Shown here in pieces: positions 52,360-64,000 of a DNA stretch of 64,000 nt. Below the pieces are notes generated by a model that did no database searches, had not been told where the DNA came from, and saw only the letters and a program-made list of their open reading frames with translations. Made by a program: the position numbers and the translations under genes. The DNA is taken from positions 7,605,485-7,669,484 of the forward strand of contig AP024096.1 in the NCBI GenBank assembly GCA_015099395.1. The letters run 5' to 3'. The stretch comes from Ktedonobacteria bacterium brp13 (lineage in GTDB: Bacteria > Chloroflexota > Ktedonobacteria > Ktedonobacterales > Ktedonobacteraceae). Every line of letters starts with the position of its first letter. Positions within the stretch are counted from its first letter, which is position 1.

Positions 52360-52599
52360 ATGTCATGCTCTGTCACATCTTTGAGCTATCAAGCCCGCTG
52401 CGAGGCGGTTGCGCGCGTGGCTCCGTGCTATCATGATGCCTCATATACCCAGAAGGGGCTCCTGCTTGATGCCGTCATGGCGGCCACTGGATATACCCGT
52501 AAACATGCCATTGGACTCCTCAATCAGCCGCCCCATGGGAAGTCCATGATCGTGCGTCCACGCCTGCCCATCGAGGTCGTTTCATCGTTTCCATCCTAA
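52360..52599 (+). pseudogene. N-terminal fragment of a fusion-type DDE transposase
   Basis: About 79 residues (YQARCEAVARVAPCYHDASYTQKGLLLDAVMAATGYTRKHAIGLLNQPP in part) match the N-terminal HTH region of the fusion transposases at 41870 and 48997 (VAPAYHDAS, TGYHRKYAMWLLNHP). The homology ends soon after. A remnant of a fourth copy. Confidence 0.8.
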
Positions 52600-52804
52600 C
52601 AAGCTCAAGCTAGACATGTCGCAGGAGTTTGCCAGCAGTGTATTCTGAAAATCTCTGTAAAAAAATAAAAAAGCTCTCTCCATTTTTCTTTTTCATACGG
52701 AGTGGTGCGCTAACAGCGCATGACGTTTCAAAGGTGGGGAGAGCACAAGTTCTCCTCAACTTTTTTGATTTTGGCACGATGTTACAAAGTGATGGCTAAA
52801 ACGC

Positions 52805-52832
52805 TTGACAATCGGAAGCGATATGGTATACT
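52805..52832 (+). promoter_or_regulatory. rRNA operon promoter P1
   Basis: TTGACA at 52805-52810, a 16-base spacer, TATACT at 52827-52832. About 570 bases before the 16S gene. The surrounding 52600-53403 region has no gene I can support. Confidence 0.7.
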
Positions 52833-53057
52833 ACGCGAGCTGTCGAAAACAAGACAATCTCTGATCCCTGGGGATCAAGCTCCTGTCAGCTTTCACGCAC
52901 CTGCGCCACGTTAAGGTGGCTCTTCTGGGAATGATCGTTCTTTCTCGCTCATGGCTCCAACAGTTTCTGTTGCCGTGGGTATGCCAGCCCTGTTTTCAAG
53001 TGGGTTGACCCCGAAAGCACAAAAGTACCGAGCTTCGCAGACCTGCGAACCTGATAC

Positions 53058-53086
53058 TTGACAAATCCCAAGAGACGTGCGATACT
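53058..53086 (+). promoter_or_regulatory. rRNA operon promoter P2
   Basis: TTGACA at 53058-53063, a 17-base spacer, GATACT at 53081-53086. It stands 318 bases before the 16S 5' end, and tandem promoters are common for rrn operons. Confidence 0.65.
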
Positions 53087-53403
53087 ACAGCTACCGAAGC
53101 AAGCGAACGAAACACACTGCTTGCTGGTAATGAAGCAGATAGGCTTCAACTGAGCACTTTGACAACTGAAGAGTGGAAAGCAGAACAACACAGTAACTGG
53201 AACGTGTCTCTCGAAGAGAGACACACAGCAGAGATGTATATGTACAAGCTACCAGTTCCTGTCAATTCGGACAGAGTCCTTCGGGACGACGTCCACAACA
53301 ACATAATCTGCGATTATAATAGCCATGTTTTTAGAACATGTGCCATGATTGCAACTTACCATGCATCTTCGCAGCACGCGCGTCGTGCTGTCGATATACA
53401 CAT

Positions 53404-58222
<4,819 letters not shown>

Positions 58223-58315
58223 CACAGGAGTGTCCCTCCAGATGTGAACAGGACGATCGTCGAAGAGCGTTGTGAGAAGGCTGTTTCACTGGTGTGAGCA
58301 ACGTCAGTCGCAACG

Positions 58316-58350
58316 CGCTCGGCAAAATTGAGGATCTGTATCGTAAATTG
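58316..58350 (+). repeat. 23S processing stalk, right arm
   Basis: Complement of 55077-55111 with three mismatches. Lies between 23S and 5S; no tRNA is seen in this spacer. Confidence 0.8.
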
Positions 58351-58388
58351 TAAAGAGAAGTGCACAGAAGACACCTGCCAGTGCAGGT

Positions 58389-58507
<119 letters not shown>

Positions 58508-58508
<1 letters not shown>

Positions 58509-58534
58509 ACCCGCCTTGAGCAGGTGTTTTTTTG
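58508..58534 (+). terminator. Intrinsic terminator of rRNA operon
   Basis: CACCCGC and GCAGGTG pair (one mismatch) around CTTGA and are followed by seven T. Directly after 5S. Confidence 0.8.
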
Positions 58535-58676
58535 TGCTCTGGAACCAATAAACATGAGACACCCCGAATTTTAGGGGCGGAGCTTTGCCGAAGGTAGAGC
58601 TCGCAAAAACAAACCTCCTGCGATAGAGTACAAGCAAACGAAAAAACACGCTGTACTCTCTGTTGGAGGTTTTGTG

Positions 58677-59045
58677 ATGTCATCGCAGTATCTCATACTA
58701 CGGCGAAGGGTGCAAGCTCCACCCTATCAAGCCGCCGATGTGGCCCAGGCTGTGGGTCGTGCGTTAGCCGTGTACCTGTTTCCCCTCTTCGTCCGCTTAG
58801 ATCAACAGCTGGACAAAGGTCTCGTGCGCACCTTTTTGCTCTCCATTCAAGCCATCTTGACCTTCCGTGATCGCATGCATGGGTTCTGTCAGAACTCAGG
58901 ATACAGTCATGTGATGCAAGGAATGTATCCCCACTTCCACCATAAAAAGGCGGAAAAATGGGTTCATTGTTCCCACCTTTCACTCATTTTGGATGTGCAT
59001 TTCCCCACTTTGTGTGAGCTTTCCTTGTTGTGTTCTGAGTTCTGA
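58677..59045 (+). pseudogene. N-terminal fragment of a transposase
   Basis: MSSQYLILRRRVQAPP, then ALAVYLFPLFVRLDQQLDKGLVRTFLLSIQAILTFRDRMHG resemble the beginning of transposases common in Ktedonobacteria, from memory. After about residue 70 the similarity is lost. GGAGG lies before the ATG. An inverted AGAGTAC/GTACTCT pair at about 58625-58660 may be the element end. Confidence 0.55.
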
Positions 59046-59302
59046 CACTTCCTTAGATCGTCCTGGCAGAAATGCTAGATCAAGGGCAGCCTTAAAGGGT
59101 TATCCTGTAATGAATCCATTTGAGTGAGACGAATATCCGATGGCTTTTACTAAAGAAGGGAGTGCAGGTGCTGATATTAGGTATATCTCTGCCTCTGATA
59201 ACGCGGGAGCTGGTACATCTATTGGAAATCAGATGAGGCCATATCCTAATGGTACACGATTTAAAATCAAAATAGTACCCTAAATTTGGCAGCGATAGCA
59301 GT

Positions 59303-59380
59303 ACTGGATGGCGGCAATCACTATGAGAATTTGCTGCCGCCATCCAGTAAAAGGTTTTAGTGATAGGCAAATCACTAAAA
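59303..59380. repeat. Two perfect inverted repeats in AT-rich spacer
   Basis: ACTGGATGGCGGCA (59303-59316) is exactly inverted at 59335-59348. TTTTAGTGAT (59355-59364) is exactly inverted at 59371-59380. Short AAAAGGTTTT-like words precede and follow the second hairpin. Nothing codes here; the remaining 59046-59860 sequence is AT-rich and shows no gene. Confidence 0.6.
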
Positions 59381-59854
59381 AGGTTTTGCGATAGCCTGAC
59401 GTCTTATATCAAGATGAGGGTGATATATGTGTCAATGAAGAGTGCCAATAAATGTATGTGAGTTGCTGTACTATGCGACTCATCCCAAGCGAGGATGTGA
59501 AGCGATCGATGCTAAAGTATCTTGCTGGAGTTCACTGTCACTGACATATAAATGGTGGTTGATATTACTATCAAAGCTATGTTTGTGAATATGCGCTGTT
59601 TGATGTGCATTATCTGATATAGATGGTTATTATTGCTTGAATAATTATAAGTTAAAATCAAAGATTTGCATGTAATAAATATTTGAAGGAATGAAAGATG
59701 TGTTTCAGCTCGTGAATAATGTGCCCCACAGTTGTCTACTGAGTGCCGCTAAACAATGGTTCAATAATATTGACTCCGTTGTAAGAGAACGACCGGCTCA
59801 ATTGTAAGAGACCTTATGCGAGCAAGTGAGGATGACCTAGGCGCAGTGTCGTTT

Positions 59855-59957
59855 GCAATGCACATTGCCTCACGAAAAATCTTTGTATCTCCGCTTTTGA
59901 GAAGCTATTTTCTCCATCTCTGTTTCTGTGTGTTCAGTGAGGCTATACCGTTATCTG
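59855..59957. repeat. Left end of a fusion-transposon/MITE relative, cut by IS6 element
   Basis: CATTGCCTCACGAAAAATC at 59863 resembles the left ends of elements 2 and 3. Immediately before it GCAATG faces the opposite way (GCAATG-CA-CATTGC). The sequence is interrupted at 59958 by the IS6-family element. Confidence 0.5.
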
Positions 59958-60819
59958 GGTATTGTCAACTTGGGAACAGAGTTGAACACTGTGCTAAAAT
60001 AGCCGCATGAAAACAAACGCTCCTGCTCTCGATTACAAGGGCTTTCGCTTCCCACCTGAAATCATCAGCCACGCAGTCTGGCTGTATTTCCGCTTCTCAC
60101 TCAGTTTTCGCGATGTTGAGGAACTTCTGGCACAACGCGGAATCGTCGTCACCTATGAAACGGTTCGGCAATGGTATCTCAACTTTGGGCAAACGTACGC
60201 CAACGAACTGCGCCGTTGTCGCCCTCGTTGCGGCGACACGTGGTACCTGGACGAGGTCTTTCTCACAATCCGTGGTGAGAGGCACTATTTGTGGGCGAGC
60301 AGTGGATCAAGACGGCAACGTGCTGGATATCCTGGTGCAGAGCCGACGGAACACACACGCGGCGAAATGCTTCTTTCGGAAGCTCCTCAAAGGACTCCAA
60401 TACGTCCCACGCGTGATCATTACCGATAAACTGAAGAGCTATGGAGCGGCGAAACGTGAAATCTTGCCTGGCGTGGAGCACCGCCAACACAAAGGCTTGA
60501 ACAATCGGGCAGAAAACTCGTATCAACCCACAAGATTGCGAGAGAAGAAAATGCGGTGCTTCAAATTCGCCAAACACGCGCAACGCTTTCTCTCGGCTTT
60601 CGGCCTCATCTCTGGCCATTTCCAACCGCGAAGACATCGTCTGAGTGCCGGGGAATACCGTGCCCTTTTACAGACCCGATTCCAGACCTGGAATGAGGTC
60701 ACCGAAACAAAAACTGCGACATAGCACTGTATTGTCTACTCCTCTGCTTCTGCTTCTTTTCTTTCCCTCGTCCTTCTTTTTTGCAAGCTCTTCCATTTTA
60801 CAAATAAGTTGACAATGCC
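59958..60819 (+). mobile_element. IS6-family insertion sequence (862 bp)
   Basis: Ends GGTATTGTCAACTT (59958-59971) and the complement GGCATTGTCAACTT (60806-60819) enclose one transposase gene. Size and single gene fit IS6/IS26. Flanking bases (GTTATCTG left, CGACGGAG right) are not a duplication, so the two ends were not made by one simple insertion. Confidence 0.82.
60007..60724 (+). pseudogene. IS6-family transposase, +1 frameshift at GGG 60293-60295
   Basis: Frame one encodes KGFRFPPEIISHAVWLYFRFSLSFRDVEELLAQRG (family start, in part) and the first Asp in WYLDEVFLTI. The family sequence then continues in the next frame (RAVDQDGNVLDILVQSRRN, second Asp in IITDKLKSYG, Glu in NNRAENSYQPTR). 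One extra G in TTGTGGGCGAG explains the change. The IS is therefore probably inactive. Confidence 0.85.
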
Positions 60820-60910
60820 CGACGGAGATCTGCCGTGTGTTGCTCAATATTGTATACTGTGCTGGACAGAGAAATGCTCTGTGTCAAAGATAGAAGGAGG
60901 AAATGTTCTT

Positions 60911-61414
60911 ATGGCAGAGCCTTTTGAGTATCTTTCTCATGCTCGCTTGGTTTACAAAGATGGCTATCGCTATGCCTACCTTGGGGAGGTGCCAGAGCCA
61001 GTCATCTATGGCGTGCAGGGAGCGTTGCGTGAGTATTATGGTGCCAAAGAGGGACCACCGATGGCCTCAACGCTCGATCATATTGTCGCAGCCGTCGCTG
61101 GTTGAATGTATGGCACTCTTGCCGGTGCCCTGTCAGGGCGCAAGATTCGTTTTGATCGCTCAGCCTATACCGCCAGCGTCGATGGGCGTATCGTAGGTAT
61201 TGGCAAAACCATCCGCATCGAGTCGATCACTCTTCACTACGATCTCACCATTCCCCCTGAAGACCGCAAAGCGACAGAACGTGCTCTGCGTGTCCATCCA
61301 GAGGGCTGTCCCGCGCACCAAAGCGTGAAAGGCGCGATCAATATCACCTGGGATGCGCAGGTCCATGTCGGTGATGAGGTGATCTTGCTTGCCAATGAGG
61401 ACGTGGTGGAATAA
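60911..61414 (+). CDS. OsmC-family probable selenoprotein, copy 2 (Sec at TGA 61103)
   Basis: Second copy of the 167-residue OsmC gene at 40241, with the TGA preserved at residue 65 and the partner Cys at 133. Eight bases differ from copy 1; seven are silent and one changes His to Arg (residue 119). The changes fall on both sides of the TGA, so the whole frame appears constrained in both copies. A change inside the SECIS-like hairpin keeps pairing. AGAAGGAGG and the -10-like TATACT (60853-60858) are retained. Confidence 0.82.
61117..61145 (+). promoter_or_regulatory. Candidate bacterial SECIS hairpin, copy 2
   Basis: Same hairpin as at 40447-40475, with C to T at 61126, which turns a C-G pair into a U-G pair. 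The codon change is silent. Confidence 0.7.
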
Positions 61415-61415
61415 G

Positions 61416-61441
61416 CTCTTTTTCGCGCAAGCGGAAAAGAG
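61416..61441 (+). terminator. Terminator-like hairpin after OsmC copy 2
   Basis: Identical stem and GCAA loop to the hairpin at 40746-40771. Confidence 0.5.
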
Positions 61442-61598
61442 TCGGAATGCAGCCCTTAATATCTCATGAGAAAAACCTGCGTCAATGCACGGCCAAACTT
61501 GCTTCTCAATTTGACCAAACCTATCTTCCATTTGCATCAGCGCAGGTTTGGAAAACGTCGCCGCGGCCTTTCCAACAGTGGTCAGCGGCAAAAAGGGT

Positions 61599-61766
61599 GC
61601 ATTGCGTCATGGGAAACCTTACCCACTAGTAAGATTCTGGCGCTTTTTTTCTGCGAACGTTTCTGTGTCTGCAACAAGATCTCCGTAGGCTTCATACCTC
61701 TTCTGGTCATGCTCACTTGGGTGATTCCTCTTGTGCTAAGGGGAAGATATCTCATGAAGTAAATGG
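61599..61766. repeat. MITE-like repeat, copy D (168 bp)
   Basis: Same subtype as A and B; starts GCATTGCGTCATGGGAAA, ends GATATCTCATGAAGTAAATG. Part of the duplicated block. Confidence 0.7.
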
Positions 61767-61981
61767 GTGGGAGTTGCCTCATCAGGAAGATCTCCCCAAA
61801 AACCATTGCTCGTTGGCTGTGGCTGGCGGAGACGGTGGTGCTCGGTGCTCTTCATCCGCGAGAGGAGATGATCTTATAGCCATGTGCTCTCGTAGGCAGA
61901 TCCAGCCAGAGCCACGAGAAGGGTTTTAGGGATACTTGCTGAATCGCATTGACCATTACGCATTCGCTCCTTATAATATAC

Positions 61982-62150
61982 GCATTGCATTACGGGAAAT
62001 CGTACCCGATGGTGTGCTGCTCACGCCCTTTTTCCCTCGGATGTTCTGTCGCCTACAGGAAGGCCTCTGCCTGCGTCACACGTGTTCTGAAAACGCCCAA
62101 TTGGCTCTTTCCCTTTGCACTAAGGAGTACGATATCTCATGAGGCAATGC
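61982..62150. repeat. MITE-like repeat, copy E (169 bp)
   Basis: Second subtype, like copy C (shared body words CCCGATGGTGTGCT and CTCGGATGTTCT). Ends GCATTGCATTACGGGAAATC and complement of GCATTGCCTCATGAGATATC. Located just past the duplicated block. The rest of 62151-62313 is AT-rich leader for the next gene. Confidence 0.7.
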
Positions 62151-62313
62151 GCCCCAGATAAAGCTTATGAACCAATCTTACCGCTAAAACTTTGCACTAT
62201 TAGGAAATTTTGGTGTATTTTATATTTATATCGTAGCGAATGGTACGAAGACCTTCAAGGTAATAAGGCCGAGTTCAGTTATTTTATAGACAGTTCATTG
62301 GGAAAGTGACATA

Positions 62314-62892
62314 ATGGCACATATTTTTGTTGGAGTCATTGTTCCAGGATCTACAGCATTTGAGAACGTTGAAGATACAGTAAAAAGACAGCTAGAGCCG
62401 TTCGGTGATGACTGGAAAGTCGAGCCATACAAAGTCTATTTAGATAAAGAGGAAATTAGTAACATAGCCAAAGATCATAATATTTCTCAGAAAGAGTTAG
62501 AAAAATGGTATGGGCGTCCGTTAGCTCTTGATGAACGAGGATCTTATTATAGTAGTACCTATAATTCTCAAGCAAAATGGGATTATTGGTGTATTGGAGG
62601 AAGTTGGGACGGGGTAGCAAGTAAAATGTCTCGTCATAACAATGATTATCGTGCAGATATCGAACTAGGACATTGTAGTTTAAAAGGCAACATGATTCGC
62701 ATAGCGCAAGTAGAAACTATTCCTCAGTTTTTTGCTCTAGTCACACCAGATATACATTGGTATGAAATAGGCAGTGAAGGAGTGAAACTAGAATGTGGTG
62801 AGCAGGATAGAAGTGAGTGGGAAATCAAAACACAGCAGATTATAGAAACACATCGAAACGATATCTTAGTAGGAATTGATTGCCATTCTTAA
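62314..62892 (+). CDS. AT-rich orphan gene, unknown function
   Basis: 192 residues, start MAHIFVGVIVPG. Contains KWDYWCIGGSWDGVASK, a tryptophan/glycine motif seen in phage or plasmid proteins of unknown function. Codon use and base composition are clearly more AT-rich than the surroundings, indicating recent transfer. Upstream bases are AT-rich with no strong ribosome site (GGGAAAGTGACATA). No partner gene is adjacent. Confidence 0.75.
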   Translation: MAHIFVGVIVPGSTAFENVEDTVKRQLEPFGDDWKVEPYKVYLDKEEISNIAKDHNISQKELEKWYGRPLALDERGSYYSSTYNSQAKWDYWCIGGSWDGVASKMSRHNNDYRADIELGHCSLKGNMIRIAQVETIPQFFALVTPDIHWYEIGSEGVKLECGEQDRSEWEIKTQQIIETHRNDILVGIDCHS

Positions 62893-63077
62893 CACAGTCT
62901 AATAAGAAATAATTTATTTATGAAGGAAGCACAGGAAAAATAAAGGGCAGAGCTAGTACTCATTTATTTAAGCAAAGGCTAACCATGCCCAATAGTATGC
63001 TCGTGCTGCACCGGCTTTTTTTTCGAAGTGTTCCCTGCTCAAGATCGGCAAGAAGCGTCTCTTGCACCCTCCAGCAG

Positions 63078-63330
63078 CCAAAGGCTCGCAAATCGGGCTC
63101 GATATACGGAATGATCGTGGTTGATCTGCTCACGGAACGAACTGCTGAAACGCTTTCTCGTTGAATGGAATTTATCAGCCGGGATCTTTCAAGCGAGTAT
63201 ATGCGTGGAGCAACGGAAGGAGCCCCCAAAGGCACATCTGGTACTCGATCGGTGGCATATGCTGAAAAATGTCCGCAGGATCGTCCAACGTATGTGTGAG
63301 CCGGAACGGAGTCATGCCACCGATTCGCCA
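63078..63330 (+). pseudogene. ISL3-like transposase remnant
   Basis: Pieces of an ISL3-type transposase in changing frames: ARKSGSIYGMIVVDLLTERTAETLSR, then ISRDLSSEYMRGATEGAPK, then AHLVLDRWHMLKNVRRIVQRM. Stops and shifts separate them. The preceding 62893-63077 has no other feature. Confidence 0.7.
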
Positions 63331-63377
63331 GCGATAAGAAGATACTGGTGCAATCATTTCGTATACTAGAAAACCAC

Positions 63378-64000
63378 TCACATCCTGTTTGAGGTGCTTT
63401 CCCATTGTTCCCGCAGGATGGCGATTGCCAGATCAACCTCAGCGGACAAACGCTTCCAGGTACACTCGATGGAAAGACGTTGCTGATAGCCACCACGCTG
63501 GAGGGCTGAGAAAAATGGGCGAAAGCTTTCCCCATGCTGTCCGGGGGCCGCGCGTTCGGTCAGTTCAGCTACGTGAACATGGCTAAGGAGCGCTGCCCAG
63601 GGCAAGAGCGTCTCCGGGTCCTCGGCATTGCTCGCCATATGATAGGTGTCCGCCAGCAGCCCGATATGCGAAGCACCAGAGGCCGCCAGGCGAGATATCA
63701 GAGCGCCGCCTTCTGATACCGTATTCACTGTATTCGTCTCTGCGTAGCGCAACGGTTCCAGCACAATCTCGACACCATGTTCTCCTGCCCACTCGCTCCA
63801 TTGAGCCAGGTGCTCCTCAAGCTGGCGGAGAGCCGCGTCGTGTCCATACCCCTTTGGACAGGCACGCGCGCCACCACTCCCAAAGACTATCACGCGGATG
63901 CCCACCTGTTCAGCCCTGCGCAGCGCTGTTTTTACATAGCGTTCTAAGCGCGCGGTATCGACCGGTCGTGTCGGCGTGGCGACCAGGGGAAGGTCTGCCG
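63378..64000 (-). CDS. Sugar phosphate isomerase/epimerase, 5' end beyond window
   Basis: The frame is open to the right edge (PTRPVDTARLERYVKTALRRAEQ before GIRVIVFGSGGARACP). Family features are VLEPLRYAETNTVNTV, IGLLADTYHMASNAEDP with metal ligands, SHVHVAELTERAAPGQHGESFRPFF and LSIECTWK. TIM-barrel enzyme like hydroxypyruvate isomerase or tagatose epimerase relatives. It differs clearly from the family member at 23315. Confidence 0.9.
   Translation of the reverse strand, partial: ADLPLVATPTRPVDTARLERYVKTALRRAEQVGIRVIVFGSGGARACPKGYGHDAALRQLEEHLAQWSEWAGEHGVEIVLEPLRYAETNTVNTVSEGGALISRLAASGASHIGLLADTYHMASNAEDPETLLPWAALLSHVHVAELTERAAPGQHGESFRPFFSALQRGGYQQRLSIECTWKRLSAEVDLAIAILREQWESTSNRM

Larger units (their letters stand above)
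60820..61975. repeat. Duplicated 1.15-kb block, copy 2
   Basis: Same order as 40152-41300: promoter region, OsmC gene, hairpin, MITE, and a non-coding tail ending near GCTCCTTATA. Its left border is the exact right end of the IS6 element. Confidence 0.85.

Overview
The window looks like a chromosomal segment of a large-genome, soil-type member of the Chloroflexota, most likely class Ktedonobacteria. That assignment rests on the 16S/23S genes, the MalT/LuxR-type giant regulator, the NDH-2-like and GH-rich gene content and the very high load of mobile elements. It was made by eye from remembered family features, not by a database search.

Layout. (1) 1-1416: C-terminal part of a DDE transposase/tyrosine-recombinase fusion that runs off the left edge, followed by a 174-bp MITE-like element. 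(2) 1965-27407: a glycan-utilisation locus. A leftward operon holds a sugar-binding lipoprotein, two ABC permeases, two very similar secreted multidomain glycoside hydrolases and a GH38 alpha-mannosidase. A divergent rightward series holds a GntR/LacI-type regulator, a broken phytanoyl-CoA dioxygenase gene, an esterase, a Gfo/Idh/MocA dehydrogenase, a ThuA-like protein, an FAD oxidoreductase, a sugar-phosphate isomerase/epimerase and a GH2 beta-galactosidase. The two arms are served by back-to-back consensus promoters, and a perfect palindrome overlies the regulator's -35 box. The plausible logic is: secreted hydrolases release oligosaccharides, the ABC system imports them, intracellular GH38/GH2 enzymes and oxidoreductases break them down, and the regulator senses a sugar. 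(3) 27388-30000: decayed insertion-sequence, hydrolase and beta-propeller fragments around a MerR regulator. (4) 30353-35470: a leftward membrane/redox set (repeat-built membrane protein, membrane-anchored NDH-2-like dehydrogenase, DoxX-like protein, quinone-oxidoreductase-like MDR). (5) 36246-39494: a MalT-type ATP-dependent LuxR regulator. (6) 39500-52600: mobile-element territory with two DDE/tyrosine-recombinase fusion elements, both with disrupted genes, short MITE-like elements with related ends, and a small cargo-like cluster (pRiA4b ORF-3-like, SWIM-partner-like repeats, an unknown). (7) 52800-58534: a complete 16S-23S-5S rRNA operon with two promoters and no tRNA in the spacer. (8) 58600-64000: more IS debris, an IS6-family element, a second copy of the OsmC block, an AT-rich orphan gene and a partial sugar isomerase.

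Two observations stand out. First, an OsmC-family gene is present in two copies (40241-40744 and 60911-61414). Both copies have an in-frame TGA exactly where the peroxidatic cysteine belongs. A hairpin starts 11 nt downstream with G as the first loop base, 26 nt after the TGA. The coding differences between copies are almost all synonymous. This fits a selenocysteine-containing OsmC protein. Second, the integrase-like genes join a complete DDE (rve-type) transposase to a tyrosine-recombinase module, and their element ends resemble those of nearby short MITE-like repeats. All three recombinase domains seem to lack some canonical catalytic residues, and the two full-length copies carry several independent lesions.
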